DNA of 64,000 bases. Source: Marsupella aquatica. Lineage: Eukaryota > Marchantiophyta. Shown in pieces: positions 36,326 through 49,465 of this stretch. The notes beneath the pieces are model-generated. The model was not told the origin of the DNA, did not search any database, and saw only the letters and a program-made list of their open reading frames with translations. Every line of letters begins with the position of its first letter. The first letter of the stretch is position 1. The stretch is taken from NCBI GenBank assembly GCA_973895155.1, contig OZ316897.1, forward strand, positions 20,956,001-21,020,000, read 5' to 3'. The translations under genes and the position numbers were made by a program.

Positions 36326-37363
36326 CATATCACGTAGCAGATCAGAATACTCGTTTCTTCGAACGTATACACTCGAGCACGGGGCGTTTTAGGGGCCTGT
36401 CAATTCAAAGCACAATCGTATGCTGGCGACCTACAGTAGACGTTTCCTTGGGTTTGAAAGCTGCCGAGGGCCATCTAGATTAGATATCTGGTGTCCACCT
36501 CCACAAAAGTGTCTGACGCTCCATCCAAAATGCCCTTTCTGGCTAGGCTTGTCTGACGAAGGGCTTCCGGATATTGAGCCATATCGTATTCAATATACAA
36601 GGCCAACCTGAAGATATGGCGCTCGGTATGTAGCTAGCTAAGCTGGCCGAATGCTGTATTTGTGGAGTAATTAAGAACACCCCGCTGCCTGGGGGACGCT
36701 AGGTCAGCCTCTCACAGGTGACTCCGTTGCTACGTTCCTGCCTTTTGATGCTGTTGCATCCTTGCCTCATACATTGAGGACTGCTTCGAGCATTTGTTTC
36801 AATTAACCATCCAGTCAGTCGCAACTGTGGTCATCGTTTTGTCTCCTACATGAGTCGTCAATTACCAACTCTCCACGACCGACTTTGAAGTCTCACGAAG
36901 TTCACACCACCTTTGACTCCAAGTTGTGGTACTCCTTTGGACTCCAGATCTAACTTAGAACCAGCTTCGAATTCGGAAGTCCCATGACCGCCAATTTCAG
37001 GCCGCAGTCAAGTCACGACATGCTCATGGCGATCGGTAGCAATGATAGTGTTCTCACACCTCAGTGAATTCTCCTCTGTTCCCAGATTTTCGTGAGAATC
37101 CAGTTCAAAAGTAGGAGTTGCCACGTTAGTGAGGTGGGTCTATTCAAACTGGGGAGTTGCCACGTTAGTCAGTTAGCTCTACGTTGTACATCATTCTCGA
37201 AAATTAGTTCCCGCCCGTTACTGGTATTGTCGTCTTGACTTCCCTGCCTGTTTTCATGATGGGGTGGGTAGCAGAGGTGTGTCCCCTGCTTTTGCCCCCT
37301 TTTCACATGGAAATCCTTTCGAGGTGAGGCTGGTGGTGTTACTCTAGACAAAGTCCACTTTGT
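36326..37363. other. POLD2 3' flank, nothing else recognised
   Basis: The POLD2 3' UTR must start here. No further gene or repeat is supported. Confidence 0.45.
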
Positions 37364-37489
37364 GACCCTTCTATGTGTTTTGCTCCCAAAGCTTTAACTA
37401 GGCTTGTTTACTCTTGAGCTTTTGTAGACCCTTCTATGGGTTTTGCTCCCAAAGCTTTAACGAGGCTTGTTTACTCCTGAGCTTTTGTA
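37364..37489. repeat. 63 bp tandem duplication
   Basis: GACCCTTCTATGKGTTTTGC... occurs at 37364 and 37427 with four or so differences. A decayed third partial copy lies near 37577. Confidence 0.9.
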
Positions 37490-39889
37490 GGCTGTGCACT
37501 CTAGTGCCGAGTAGGGCTTTAGTTCCTTTGAAGTTGTGTGGCTGTTGGTTTTGGGTGTTCTACATAAATTTCTCTTCAAGATCCTTCTATGCGGTTTATT
37601 CCTGAGCTTTACTAGGCCTTCAGTTTACTGCTGATTAGGGCTATAGTTCCTTTGCCTATGTGTGAGACTCTTGGGTTTTGTAGCTCTTTGGTCGTGCTGG
37701 GTTTTCCCATTGTCTTTGCCCCTTTATTGATCTCCTGCCTGTGGGATCTTGTTTTTTGGGTGTGACATTTGTTGTTCTTTGGCAGGGTGATATATATATT
37801 TCTGGTTGAAGATATAGTTTGAATCTTTCGTTTAGTCATAGTGGACTAAAACCATGTAACAACCTTGTAATGAAAGCAAAAGAGAAAGCATGCCTGACTA
37901 TCCTCCATTGTACTTAGACAAGATTCAAGTGTTTGCAAATACTCTTCTCTGCTCTCCTCACAAATCGTAGTAACTCAAGAAGAAAGCCCTCTTATAGTTA
38001 GTTCCATATCTGCAATGTGCTATTTGATGGTTCTTGATGAATTTGCCAATTGATTGTGGTTTCCTGAGTCCAAAAACATTCAAAGTTGGCTCCACTGCCT
38101 TCTTATGAGTGAGTCAGTGGGCAGTTTCCCCAAGGACATCTAGTACCACACACTCAGCAAGGATGGGAACAAATGCAATATGTAAAAGTAAGAACTAGAA
38201 TTGATGGGAGTGTGAATTTCTTACAACACTTGATTCTTTGGGTACAAAATGTCAATGCTAAGGAGAGAAGGGATGGGCTCACTTTTTACGCTCCCCACAA
38301 TTGTACCTATAGGAGTTGGAACAACTTTGTTCTGGAAACTACAACTGTCGACCAAAGATGCATCTCATGCAATCCCAACCCTATAGGCGACCTTTGGTGC
38401 AATGTGATCTACAGTAGTTGCCTCAAATCAATGGGCACTACCTCCTATCTGTGTCTCTAAGTGTAAGGATTGCATCACAGATTGCTCTAAACGGGGTCTA
38501 AACGGTTGTTTAGCAGATGATGTTATTGCATGACTTTGGAATGATTTTGTTCTAATTGATAACTGGCCACATTCATTCCACAGGAGTATGAGTGTGAGGA
38601 CCGCATTACAAATTTGGAAACTTGCTGGAACAGCCTTGGAAATTGGGGGAAAGCAACCTTAGATTCCTTCTTCCCTACCAGTTTTGAATACAAAAAATCA
38701 AAACCTATAATATACCCACCTACCAGTATGCGTGAGTGGAACGATACACTCAACAAATTGCAAATTGAAACATATGCTACACCCTAACCTGGGCACAAAC
38801 TCAGGTTAAGATAACCACATACAATATGATGGCCGAATGCTACAAATATCAAAATCAATGGCAAAGTTTTAATTATGTGCATCTTTGGTGGAGTCTAGTA
38901 AAACCTTAATAAAAGAGGGAATACAATGTCCACAGAAAATGGTAAGCTGGCCCAAAATTTTATCAACCTTATCACTAGTGAGATGAAAGTACTCAAACAA
39001 TGAATCAAACTTAAGTTTATGGAGCAAGTGACAAGGGGTTCTGCAGCTGAGGCCAGAGTTGTTCACTCCACGTAATGATGATACACATCGATAACTTTAC
39101 TCCATCTTCTGTCATTTACTTTTTTCCTTCCTGGGTTGTGCTTCAGTTTTAACACAATGATATACATTTAGGGCTTTACTCAATCTTCTGTCATTTATTT
39201 ATCAGTGTCTCATTTCAGCAGGACCGCCACATTGTGTGTGACTTAGCAAAAGGTCATTATATAGGCTATAACTAACGACTTAGAAGAAATTGTGCAAAAC
39301 CATTAGGGTCTCTTAAATCCAACTTTGCACATTTTAAGAATGGAGAGGGTTTTCCAACTGATTATTTGAATATTCCAAAAAGAAAGGGGAAATATTATTA
39401 CTTTTTTGCTTAAGTTTTAGGCTGTTCGAGACTATATTTTTGAAACTGCTATAATGGTGAATCCACCTTTCAGATTTTGTCTTATTCAAAGTTTTGGTGT
39501 CATATATTTTTATTTCAATGTGCCTTATCAAGGGGCAGCCTGTGTATAATATAAATTTTTATTTAATTTATGGACCCCTTTAATTTTAAGATTCTAGACT
39601 ATTTTGAGCTTATTTTGGCAGCCCCCTTATAAATTTTGATGTTTGTGATTTATCAGAGATGAAGAAATGGCTCCACCACTTGAACAAAGTATTTTCATGA
39701 GTGAGAGAAATGATTGTGTCTTAAGTTCCCCTTATGTTTTTCTTTTCTAAGTTTATGGTTTTTATTGAAATGGGTGTCATTCATGAGGACATTGAATTAA
39801 GTGCAGACATCGTAGCATCCTTGATTGTACTTTTCATTGGTCACTGTGCACCAATCCTTCTAGTTATGTTCTCATGAGCTCAATACCCG
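37490..39889. other. AT-rich intergenic, no supported gene
   Basis: A 95-codon plus-strand frame at 38173-38460 has a non-random look but matches nothing I can name. No splice-supported extension was found. Confidence 0.4.
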
Positions 39890-41035
39890 TGTGTTGCACA
39901 AAAGAAGTCATGTCGGCCAAGATGTCGTGGAGAAAAAAAAGATGTCGTGTAAGCCAAGAGGTCGTGGAGAGAAAAAATGTCGTGTCGGCCAAGAGGTGGT
40001 TGAGAGAAAAAAAAGTCGTTGAGTAAAAAAGATGTCATGTTGGCCAAGAGTTCATTGAAAAAAAAGTTGTCATGTCGGCCAAGATGTCGTTGAAAAAAAG
40101 ATATCATGTCGGCAAAGACATCATTGAGAGAAAATATGTCGTGTCGGCCAAGACATCGTTGAGGGAAATTACCCATGCATTGCACAAAAGATGTCGTTAA
40201 GAAAAAAAATGTTGTGTCGCCCAAAATATCATTAAAATAAGGATCTCATGGCGCCCAAGATATTGTTAAGAAAACAGATGTTGTGGCGCCCAAGATGTAG
40301 TATCCCCCAAGATGTCACTAAGAGGAAAGTATTGTGGCGCCCAAAATGCTCTTAAGAGAATTATATGTTGTGTTTCCCAAGAATGATGTTCTTATGTGAA
40401 AAATGTCATGAAGTAAAAAGATGTTGTTAAGAAAAAGAAATCATTTTGCCAAAGATGGCATGTTGCCCAAATTAAAGGTCATCAAGTAAAAAATGGTGTC
40501 AAATAAGCAGATGTCATGTCGCCAACAATGTCGTTATGCCAAAGATGTCGTTAAGTATTAAGATGTTGTTAAGTATAAAATGGTCAATAGATAAAGTATG
40601 TCATTACTAAACGATGTTATGAAGTAAAAGATGTTGTTAAGTACATATCGGGCCTGATACCTGTGCATTGCACAAATGATGCATGTTGAGGTGAGAAAAT
40701 ATATCAAGGTGAGAAAAGATGTCGATAAGAGAAAAATATGTCATATAGTGAAAAAACATTCGGAGGTGAGAAAAATAAGTCAAGGAGAGAAAAGATGGTG
40801 AGATGAGAAAAAGATATCAATATGAGGAAAAATGTTGAGGGTGACGAAAGATGTTGTGGTGAGATAAAGTTGACCAGGTGAGAAAAATATGGCGAAATGA
40901 GACAAATATAATATATATGTTGAGGTGAGAAAAGATCTCAAGGGTGAGTAAAATATGTCAAGATGAGCAAAGATCTTGAGGTGAGAAGATCTTAATATGA
41001 AGAAACTATGTCAAGATGAGAAAATATTTTATCTA
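39890..41035. repeat. Degenerate minisatellite, AAGATGTCGT/GTCGGCCAAGA motif
   Basis: Over 1.1 kb the motifs AAGATGTCRT, GTCGGCCAAGA and GAGAAAAAAGATGTC recur every 20-40 bases with much drift. The left part (39890-40250) is rich in GTCGGCCAAGA. The middle (40250-40660) changes this to GGCGCCCAAGAT and GTTAAGAAAAAG. The right part (40680-41030) becomes GGTGAGAAAAGAT. This gradient suggests stepwise expansion. The 114-codon minus-strand frame over 39880-40224 is a by-product of the repeat. Confidence 0.85.
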
Positions 41036-43044
41036 TATTTTATTTATATTTGAAAATATTTCAAAAAAATCAGAATTTTTAATTTATGAATAAATTTAAT
41101 TAAAATTTGATTAATTTTTTCAATTGTGGCAGGTATGGGAAGGTTAAAGGGTAGCTTGGGCAGGAACTTATTTTTAGAAGGGGTGTATGGATAGATCTCA
41201 AAGTGTGGAAAAAATTATGTTTTGATAAACATTCAAGATTGATTGTGGCTTTTTTGTAGTTTGTAAAGGGACAGGATTAGGATTATAGTGGTACATGGTA
41301 AAGGGAGGCCTCCTTGATACTCTTGCATTGCTAGAGACCCTCCTTATTTTCTTTGTACTATTAAATTCATTTTATGCTTGGAAACATTGCTCTCCATTTT
41401 CATTCACAAAAGAAATCATTCTTTCATGTTTTTCATGTTTGGGATATTGCAAATTTGAATGACTACTATAATAAAAACAATGTAACATTTTATTATAGCT
41501 TTTGATATGATCTTTGTAATCTAACCTATTTTTAATTAACTTATTTTAATTAAATTACTATCATTATTATATTTTGCAATATTGTAATACTTGGAATAAT
41601 ATATAGTGTCATATATATTATGTACTTTTGTATTTCATGTGTATACCTCCTTGATACCCATGCATGTACATTCACTCTCTTGTTTTGTGTGCCCCATTGG
41701 TTCTAGCATTGGCTCCCTATTTTTGTGTCTCCCATTTGATTCCCAGTTTGTTTGGAATGTATTTATTATTTTTTGGTGTAAACTAAATTTAATATAACCT
41801 TTATTCCTTCTCTTTGACATGATTAATGTTTTTTGGACACTGCAAATTTGAATGACGACCACTTCATAAAAAGACTCAAACTTGTATTATAGTTTATGAT
41901 ATATTAATTACTTTCAAATCACTACAAGAGAAAAACTCAAACATGTTCCAGGATGAGCATGCTATATCCAAGACTACAAAAAGTTGAAGGTGGGATGGGG
42001 GGGGGCACCATTTAGTGACACTTACTTGGCTTAAGACTTTCCATGCACAACTATGCTATGTGTTCACTATAATTATGGCTTTTGTCCTGACTGCTTCCAA
42101 AGCTTTATTTGTTTCCACCATGTTGCTTGTTGGTTTCACCAGATAGTGAATGAGTACATTGGCACCCTGTTGTCTTTAAAACCAGGATTATTTTTGCCTG
42201 ATTTGATGTTACCCTCTCATTTTCCTGTATGCTCGGACTTGTCTTAAGTAATTTTCTATGTTGACTAAAGCCTGTGGGAACGTTAGTTTAGCTTTATTGA
42301 TGGATGACAAAAGACTCACACATTTGTAATTATACTGGAAGCTCCCTCACTCTACAATACTGTAATTATGAAAATTAATTAAAGTTACTGAGGGAATAGA
42401 AGAACAAATTTTATTCACAAGTATACCACCATAAAGCAATAAAAAATGCAATTTAAGGACATTACCTCCCATAATGCATTCTAAGCCTGATCTAGAATGA
42501 TCCAGGAAGTGAGTCTAGATGATGAAAACTACAAAACAAGATTGAGGCAAGGATTTGCCAGTCAAGTTTGCAAAAGATTACATTAATATTGACACTCATG
42601 CCTACTTATAATTATTGAGTGGCCTGGGGGTCTTACTTAAAATCAGTGGAAGTGGACTGGCCATTATATGCAACAAACAATAGGGTTTTCAAAATTCATT
42701 TTGAGGGTGACTTCCTCTGAAGCATGGGCTCAATAAAGGAAACTATCATGTGTCATCAAATGATTGGTTTAGAGCCACTTTCACTGAAGTTGTACAGGTT
42801 CACAGGTGATGGGAGACTTGCCTACATATGGTGACCCCCTCCCTGCCAAGATAGTGACCCAACATGATAAGAAATTAGTAAGACTGAGGCTAACAACCCC
42901 TAAGTAGCTAGAGAACAACACTGAATGCCACCTGAGCCAACCTCGATACCTACCCCACAAAATTAGTGTGCTTTTCCATATTGCTCACCCAAACTTGCAT
43001 AACTTATTGCCCGCATGCTTTAGAAATCTTACTTTAACTGAGTA
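41036..43044. other. AT-rich intergenic, no supported gene
   Basis: Low-complexity AT-rich DNA with a G run near 41995-42005. No gene. Confidence 0.45.
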
Positions 43045-43349
43045 AAATATTCAAGGGGCTAGTTTTTTCCTTCTGACCCATGGTAAGCAAATAAGCATAG
43101 GGTTATTTAAGTGTTTAACAAAAGACTTAAAGTTTTGTAGAGCAATCTTAAGGGTATTTTAATCCAGTTTTTATGGTTTTAAGTAAAAACATGGTTTCAA
43201 AAACCAATTTTGGGAGTAATTTTGAAATATTCTTAAACATAGGCGTAAAAAAAAATACTCCCTCAAATTTTTATTTCCTAGGTTTTAGGGTGTATTTACT
43301 TAAAAACATTGTGTGTGATATATGACCCCCCTTTGTATAGACCCCCGAG
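43045..43349 (-). mobile_element. Degraded MITE copy 4 (~305 bp)
   Basis: The right end TATAGACCCCCGAG matches the family terminus, and the AT-rich interior (AATCCAGTTTT, TTTTGAAATATTC) resembles the other copies. ACTGAGTA at 43037-43044 and ACTGAGAA at 43350-43357 match at 7 of 8 positions. The left terminus is too decayed to recognise on its own. Confidence 0.55.
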
Positions 43350-46300
43350 ACTGAGAAGATTATTGCAACTGACATCCTTGTAGCACTCAAATTGGGGAAA
43401 TTAAAGTAACTATGTCTTACAATATAGGATAATTGGCCTAGTTCAAATTATGAGCCTCAACTTATTAATTTCTTGTTGTAGTTGGCTCTCCACAAGGCAT
43501 TGGTCTATAAAGCATTTATTATTGATGACTAATTAGCTTTCACCAATGTTGGAATTAATAAAAATTATGTAGTCAATGCCTGCCCCAAAATGAGTAATCC
43601 ACATTTCCATAAGCACTCTGACTTGACTTGAGTTAGAACCTAATTAGCATTTTCAAGGTCATTCTTAATTACCATGCTTGTGTTTATGTACAAGTTAGTA
43701 TGAAAATCCCCAAGGCGTCCTTGTGGGTCTCACTTCCACATGGATGGCCCATCAGGTTCCCATAAGGTTAAGGGGTACACATTGTTGGAATGACTATATA
43801 GGAGTTCAATTTTATGGACAGCTGCAGCAACATTGAATGATTGCTCAAGGCGGCGGCTTGATGGAGCACACCTTTCCCTTGACTCTCGCCTTGACTCTGG
43901 AGTGAAGAACCCAAGCTTAGAGTAGAAATAATATCACTTCACATAATAATTCTAGACCTCAGGAGCCTCAACCAGAATTTAAGAGAAAATCATCATGATG
44001 CACCTTGTGAGAATTCAAGGGGCCATCCTTAATTATCAACTAGGGTATATGCTTGTAAGCTCCTAATTATAAGGAGTTTAAGCTCGATATTATCACCAAT
44101 AAAAGCTACAACTATAAAGTTTAGAGTCAAACCATGTTGAATGACAAACTACACCGTTGGGGGGAACCGCAAAGTAAGTAATGGGAGCCGTTTCGCAAAC
44201 TGCGAATTCCTAGGTGAAGGCAATTATATGATTCATGTCTTCAGGTTTGAATTTGTTTTATGCTGTCCATCTCTAGGTTGCTTCACATTATGCAGGGTTT
44301 GCATGAGGTTTTGACATTTCTCTTTGTGCTTTTGTCTAATTATAATAGAATGAATCCTCTACTTTTGGCCATTGGCCCCTACTGCAACGTTCAAAATTGT
44401 CCAAAGTATGGAACAAAGGCAACATGGTTGTTGTCTTCTCACATCTAGACGCCCCAAATTTGTCTAAGTATGAAAGGAACCAAGGATCTTTTGTTTTTGG
44501 CTGTTGCCCTTGTTGCAACTTTCAAAAATTGTCTAAGTGTGAAACAAAGACAACATGGAGTCAATCCTAGCGGGAAAATCTTTCTAGCCTGCAAGAACTA
44601 GACTAAATGTTGTAAAAACCCGCTAGCCGATGTAGGATCCTCTAAAACTCTATAATCATAGAGGTACACACTATGGACTATGACGATACTCACGGTGGAA
44701 ATGTATGGTTGGCCATGCAGTTAGGCACCACATAAGAACCATGTGTACGGAACCTATGTAGGAGGTCTAGTTTGTAACAACATTTTTGTGGGGGGCCTAG
44801 TTTGTAACAAAGTAGGGGCCTATCACATAAGTTTGTTTTGGCAAGGCTCCCATCAAAGCATTACCTCTTCAATGTTATCTTATTACCCACACTTTTGTTC
44901 TTCTATGGATTGTCAATCTGCCTATTCCAATACTTCCATACAAAGCCCACTGTTTGTTGAAAAAGGAAGTGGTGTGGGTCACGGCAGTGGGTATTCAGAT
45001 TAGGATTTGGTGTGGAATTCTTTTCTACATGACGATTGCATGGAACTAGGGTTTAGTGCGCATCATCAAGGCTGGTAAGTGCAGGCAAGAGCTGATCAAT
45101 TGGAAAAATGGGCCCTGATTTTGGTCAGGAAGGTGGTCTTTATTGTCTGAAGGATGACCTTTTGTGGTGGACTATCATCCTCTTTGGACATTTGATCCAC
45201 CATGCACAGTTATTTTTCACTTTGCATCTGGATTTTTATGTACTCTTGGTGTTACATGTGCTATAGTTCTATGTGTTTCTTTGCGGTTAGTCTTGTCTTG
45301 ATGCTCTTGGCTTTGCAGATGGTGAATCATTGAGAATGTTTGGATTTTTGCCAAGCAACGAGTGTTCAGATCTTTGGTTATGCTGGATCTCTCTCTGTTT
45401 GTTTTCAACTGAGTTAGCCCTCATATGTGCAGTAGTTAGTTTAATATCTGGGTGAGTATTCATTTGGTTACTTTTCACTGATTTTTGTTTGCCTTTGCCC
45501 TCTTGATTGAATCGTGTTTGGTACTCGAGTGGTTGTTGGCCCTGACCTTTTTTGGTCTGGCAGGTTACTACCTTTTCTATTGGGTTTTACTTACTCATAA
45601 GTAAAGTGCTCCTTCCCAATGAAGGAAAAAGAAAATCCGTACACTTACAGTAGATGTAGTTTTAATCAATGAACCACAATGCACATGGTCTGTTTTCGAC
45701 CACACACTGTAGGTTCTGTGCTTGAACTTGGACATCATCAACAGAAGAAAATACAAGAAGTTTTATATGCCTACTAATGTATATTATGGAGGAGCGTAAA
45801 TGGCAAATTGTGTAACTAAATAGTGTTGCATAATGCTAATTGCAACTATACATATCCCACTGCCGAAAGGACAGAAACGCCAAACAGGGAGACGACAGGA
45901 TCACAGGCAAAAGTTTGCAACTGGATAAGATTATGCAAACTAAGATTGAACCTTCCCTCGCATCATGCTTTGATTTAATTCATGTTCCCAACGTGAGTCA
46001 ATTCACACCATGAAGCATATCTTCTTCCAATAGTAGCCGGGGGCAAGTCAGACAACACGTCAATATCACCATAGCTTCCCTCTCCTTAGAGGAAATTTTT
46101 AAAAAATGCAACAGGTATCAAGACATCACAGAGGAGAGACATCACACATTCAAGAAGTGCTCCAATGCATTTGAAACTTGCATAATTAAGTTTTAAGAAT
46201 TTTTGAAGGAGCCGGGGCGAGAAGCGATCAATTTCCGTCCTCATGTACGGTGCCAAAAGATATTCTCTGAGTAATTTGTCGACAAGTCTGCCGTCGCTGG

Positions 46301-48503
46301 CGAAACATTCGATCCCGGAACTGTTTAGTGTTAGTATAATTGCCGTGAAATGATTTCGCGTCCGGCGAGTTGTGGATAAGAAAGAAGTTGGTTTTCGTTT
46401 TCGTTTTCGTTAATCTGAATTTTGGAGGCCGGGGGTGCTCGACAGTACGGGGGTAATAATCATGTGGGATAGCACCAATGCGGCGAGGCCAAGTGGAAAA
46501 TAACAAACTTACTGGAGAAACTCCGTAACAGACTGGGATTTGCCGCGTGCCGGGAAGCCTCTCATGAGGCGAACTGGGCGTACGGCCGGATGACCTGTAA
46601 ACCCTGGTTGGGTTGCAACATGATCATGGATGAGTCATGATAGATGGGTGGGGGCATGCGAAAGCCGCCCATCCATGGGCAATGGCATCCATGGAGTCAT
46701 GGGCGACTGACTAGGGGGCGGGGGGGAGTTGGCGTCAGGCCGTTGAAAATGAAGGGCGTATAAGCGGCGCGGATTGCGTGGACGCGCCAACATGCACCGT
46801 CCGATCTGAAGCGCGTGCATGGGGGGAGAAATCTCAGAGTCGTCGAGGCCTTCTGCTCGTTCGCCCCGTTCACACTCAGTCACTCACTCTCTGCTCTCTG
46901 CGTTGGTCTGCTCTGCTCTGCTCTGTCCTTCCTTCGTACAAACGCCACTTTCCTTCGCCTTTGGCCGCCCGGCTGCCCGTTGTTGCCATGACCGGGCAGT
47001 CACGATCGCGGATACACGATCCACACGTGCCGGTGGCATACGGGCTCGTCGCCTTGCGGTGTAGAATCGAAGGGCGGTGTACCGTATTCTACGATATATG
47101 TTTACTATCATGGTACTGGGAAGGTCGAGCTTCCCCCCTCGAATTCTTCGGCCACACTCCCCACTCCCGGAATGATATGCGTCGCTCCGGGAGTGTTGAT
47201 CATTATTAACTCGCATTGAAACTATGCTGTCGGGAAACCTGGTGCTTCGGGCCGTGGATGGTAACCATCGACGACTAAGATCGACTTTTGACAGTATGCC
47301 GATCATTATTTTCGCAAGCGCTCACTTGGAATGAGTATAGGTACGGTGAGACCGTACATACAGGTATTCATTTTAAAAAAAAATTCTTGAAAGGAGCACT
47401 TATGTGAAAGTGAAACACAATAAAGGACCTTGTAGTAGGGCTGGACTAACAACTATCATATTATCACAAGGCCAAAAATCACCCAGAGACCAAACACATT
47501 CAATTCTCAGGGCATAAGATAACAGGAAAAACTACAGGTTAGACAGTAACAATGGATCACCGAAGAAAACCAGCTTAACACCTAACGCAAATAAGAGGCT
47601 GACTCAGCCAAAGGATCAGGAAGAGAACCAGTATATAGCTGAGAACTGAACAACTGCCCCCAAGCAAAAATACAAATAACAGGATCAACTACTTGCCAAG
47701 ACAAAACCAAAGACAAAAAGCGAGTAACTCATCAGCAAGGACAACAAATTAACCTAATGTCCAAGTGAAACTAAAATTGGCAAAGTTCAATGTGGATCAA
47801 ATGACCACCAAGGGCGATAATCAACCACAAAGCTGCCATCTATCAAACAGAAAAGGTCACCATCCAGTCCAAAATCTCGCACCATCAGCCCCAACATAAT
47901 CTTCAATTGGCAGCCATTCATCATTTTAAAACCTCTTAACCCCACTAAACAAAAGCACTCTTCATGTAAAGACGGGATCTCCAGCCAATTCTCACTGGTT
48001 CCCGATCCAAGGTGCACCTGGCTTTCGAAATTTGCCTGATTCCCCTAATCAGATTCCAGAGTTTTAGTGGAACACCACTGCTCCTAAGAAGAGGCGCACC
48101 AAGAATAGCATGGATAAACTCACAAGGAAAGGGCAAAGCATTCTGCAGGTATTCATTGTCGGGAGTAGGACCCGGTGGGAGGTGGATATCGGAATCTTAG
48201 CGAGTACACACCTGGCCGTCGATTAGATGTATGGAAGGTCGGGATCGGAAGATCCTGTGTACGTACCTATCCTTTCTCCGAAAACACGCTTGTCGGAATC
48301 TATCATATTTGGAACGAGATGCGCTGGGTAATAGAGCCCGGCGAACGATAAATGGGAACCGGTACAGCGACTTGCAGCTGCCAGTGAGTTGAACGGGGAG
48401 AGTCTAGTGAGGGACGCTCGTCCCGGGAGATACAGGTTGACAGATTAATTATTTATTACCGGCTTGTAGTGACCGAAGCTCCGGAAGTCGACCGGGCGCA
48501 TCG
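43350..48503. other. Intergenic, repeats, no supported gene
   Basis: Contains a ~130 bp-period duplication (44363-44558). Two T-rich or A-rich tracts (45200-45640, and 47390-48140 in the opposite sense) resemble each other in word usage and may be decayed retroelement tails. Two overlapping minus-strand frames at 47787-48136 could be frameshifted pieces of one old coding sequence. Frames at 46778-47306 are GC-rich and unsupported. Confidence 0.4.
44363..44558. repeat. ~130 bp-period duplication
   Basis: The block TTTTGGCYRTTGSCCCYT...TGCAACKTTCAAAA...GAACAAAGGCAACATGG occurs at about 44363 and 44493, diverged. A third partial piece (TTTGTCTAAGTATGAAAGGAA) lies between. Confidence 0.75.
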
Positions 48504-48541
48504 GAGACGAGACGAGACGAGACGAGACGAGACGAGACGAG
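48504..48541. repeat. (GAGAC)n pentanucleotide microsatellite
   Basis: Seven or more perfect GAGAC units, about 925 bases upstream of the PHD-finger start codon. Confidence 0.95.
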
Positions 48542-48589
48542 AGTTTTCATTCCAATAAGGACTCGTCATTCTGGAGAACGCGCCCGTTT

Positions 48590-49465
48590 CGGCATTTCCC
48601 CGCTCTCTCGCTCCCTCTCCCTCTCTCGCCCTCGCTCTCCATCTCTCGCCCTCCCCTTCCCTCCGCACCCGCAGCTCGGCCCCGTGTTTCTCTCGTCCTG
48701 TCGGTCTCGAGCTTCCTCTCTCTAGCTCGCTTTTAAATTTGGGCATTTTGTTCTCTTGTCTCGTCACGTCATTTCTCATTTCTCATTTCTCATTGTGAGT
48801 GCATCTGCATGTCGTTATTGGTATCGCATACAGTGAGTGCGTGAGTGAGGAAAGAAGCTCGGAGCAGTACTACATATCTGTAAGGGTTCGTCGTCTTGCT
48901 AGATTTACGCGGAGAGCCTTCTCACTTCCTTGGTCTGAAGCCCCCGTTGATGTCGTTGGGTAAACAGGTTGTCGTTTCTGAGCACCTAATTTCTCAAAAG
49001 TGAAGTAACAGCCACGTGAGTGAGGAAGAGAAAGTTGCTTCTAGAGAGAGTTTGTGGGTCAACCTCTCGTCGCCGAGACTTCAGAAATTAAGGAAACAGA
49101 ACTGCTGTTGCAGTAGCTGATGAATGTGTTGCTCACGGGCAATGCAGGCATTGTCATCTACTACAATTACTCTTATAAGTTCTGCTGTAGCATCTCAATT
49201 TGATTTACAGGTAAGGGAAAATCGATGACACCAGGACGTCGAAGAACTAATTGATACTTCAGGCTACATGGGATGGGGGAGAATTGGGAAGGGAGAGAGT
49301 CGAGCACTTCTCATCTGAAATAATACGCACATTAATACCAGCCGCAGTATTGAGAAGCAGGAGGTAAGATCGGAAACTCGAGAATAAGGCGACAAAAGCA
49401 AACATATACGAAGTATAATTGGGAGTACCAAGATCTCTGGGTGGTAGCCATACGCGAACCACAGA
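48590..49465 (+). promoter_or_regulatory. Pyrimidine-rich upstream and probable 5' UTR region of the PHD-finger gene
   Basis: A dense CT-rich tract at about 48595-48740 (CTCTCTCGCTCCCTCTCCCT) is typical of plant core-promoter Y patches and long 5' leaders. It precedes about 720 bases without a coding frame of note before the start codon at 49466. The exact transcription start, and whether the leader is spliced, cannot be seen. Confidence 0.4.

Noticed and set aside
36223-36611. Plus-strand frames overlapping the last POLD2 exon
   Set aside because: They are alternative frames through the exon and 3' UTR; the POLD2 frame stops at 36325.
38173-38460. LINE endonuclease fragment
   Set aside because: A faint resemblance to the YAPN-type block was considered, but neighbouring catalytic motifs are absent.
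39880-40224. 114-codon minus-strand frame
   Set aside because: It is the translation of the degenerate minisatellite, so the repeated L-G-R-H-D pattern follows from the DNA repeat.
48456-48779. 107-codon minus-strand frame rich in Arg/Glu/Gly
   Set aside because: It results from reading the CT-rich promoter tract and GAGAC repeat in reverse.
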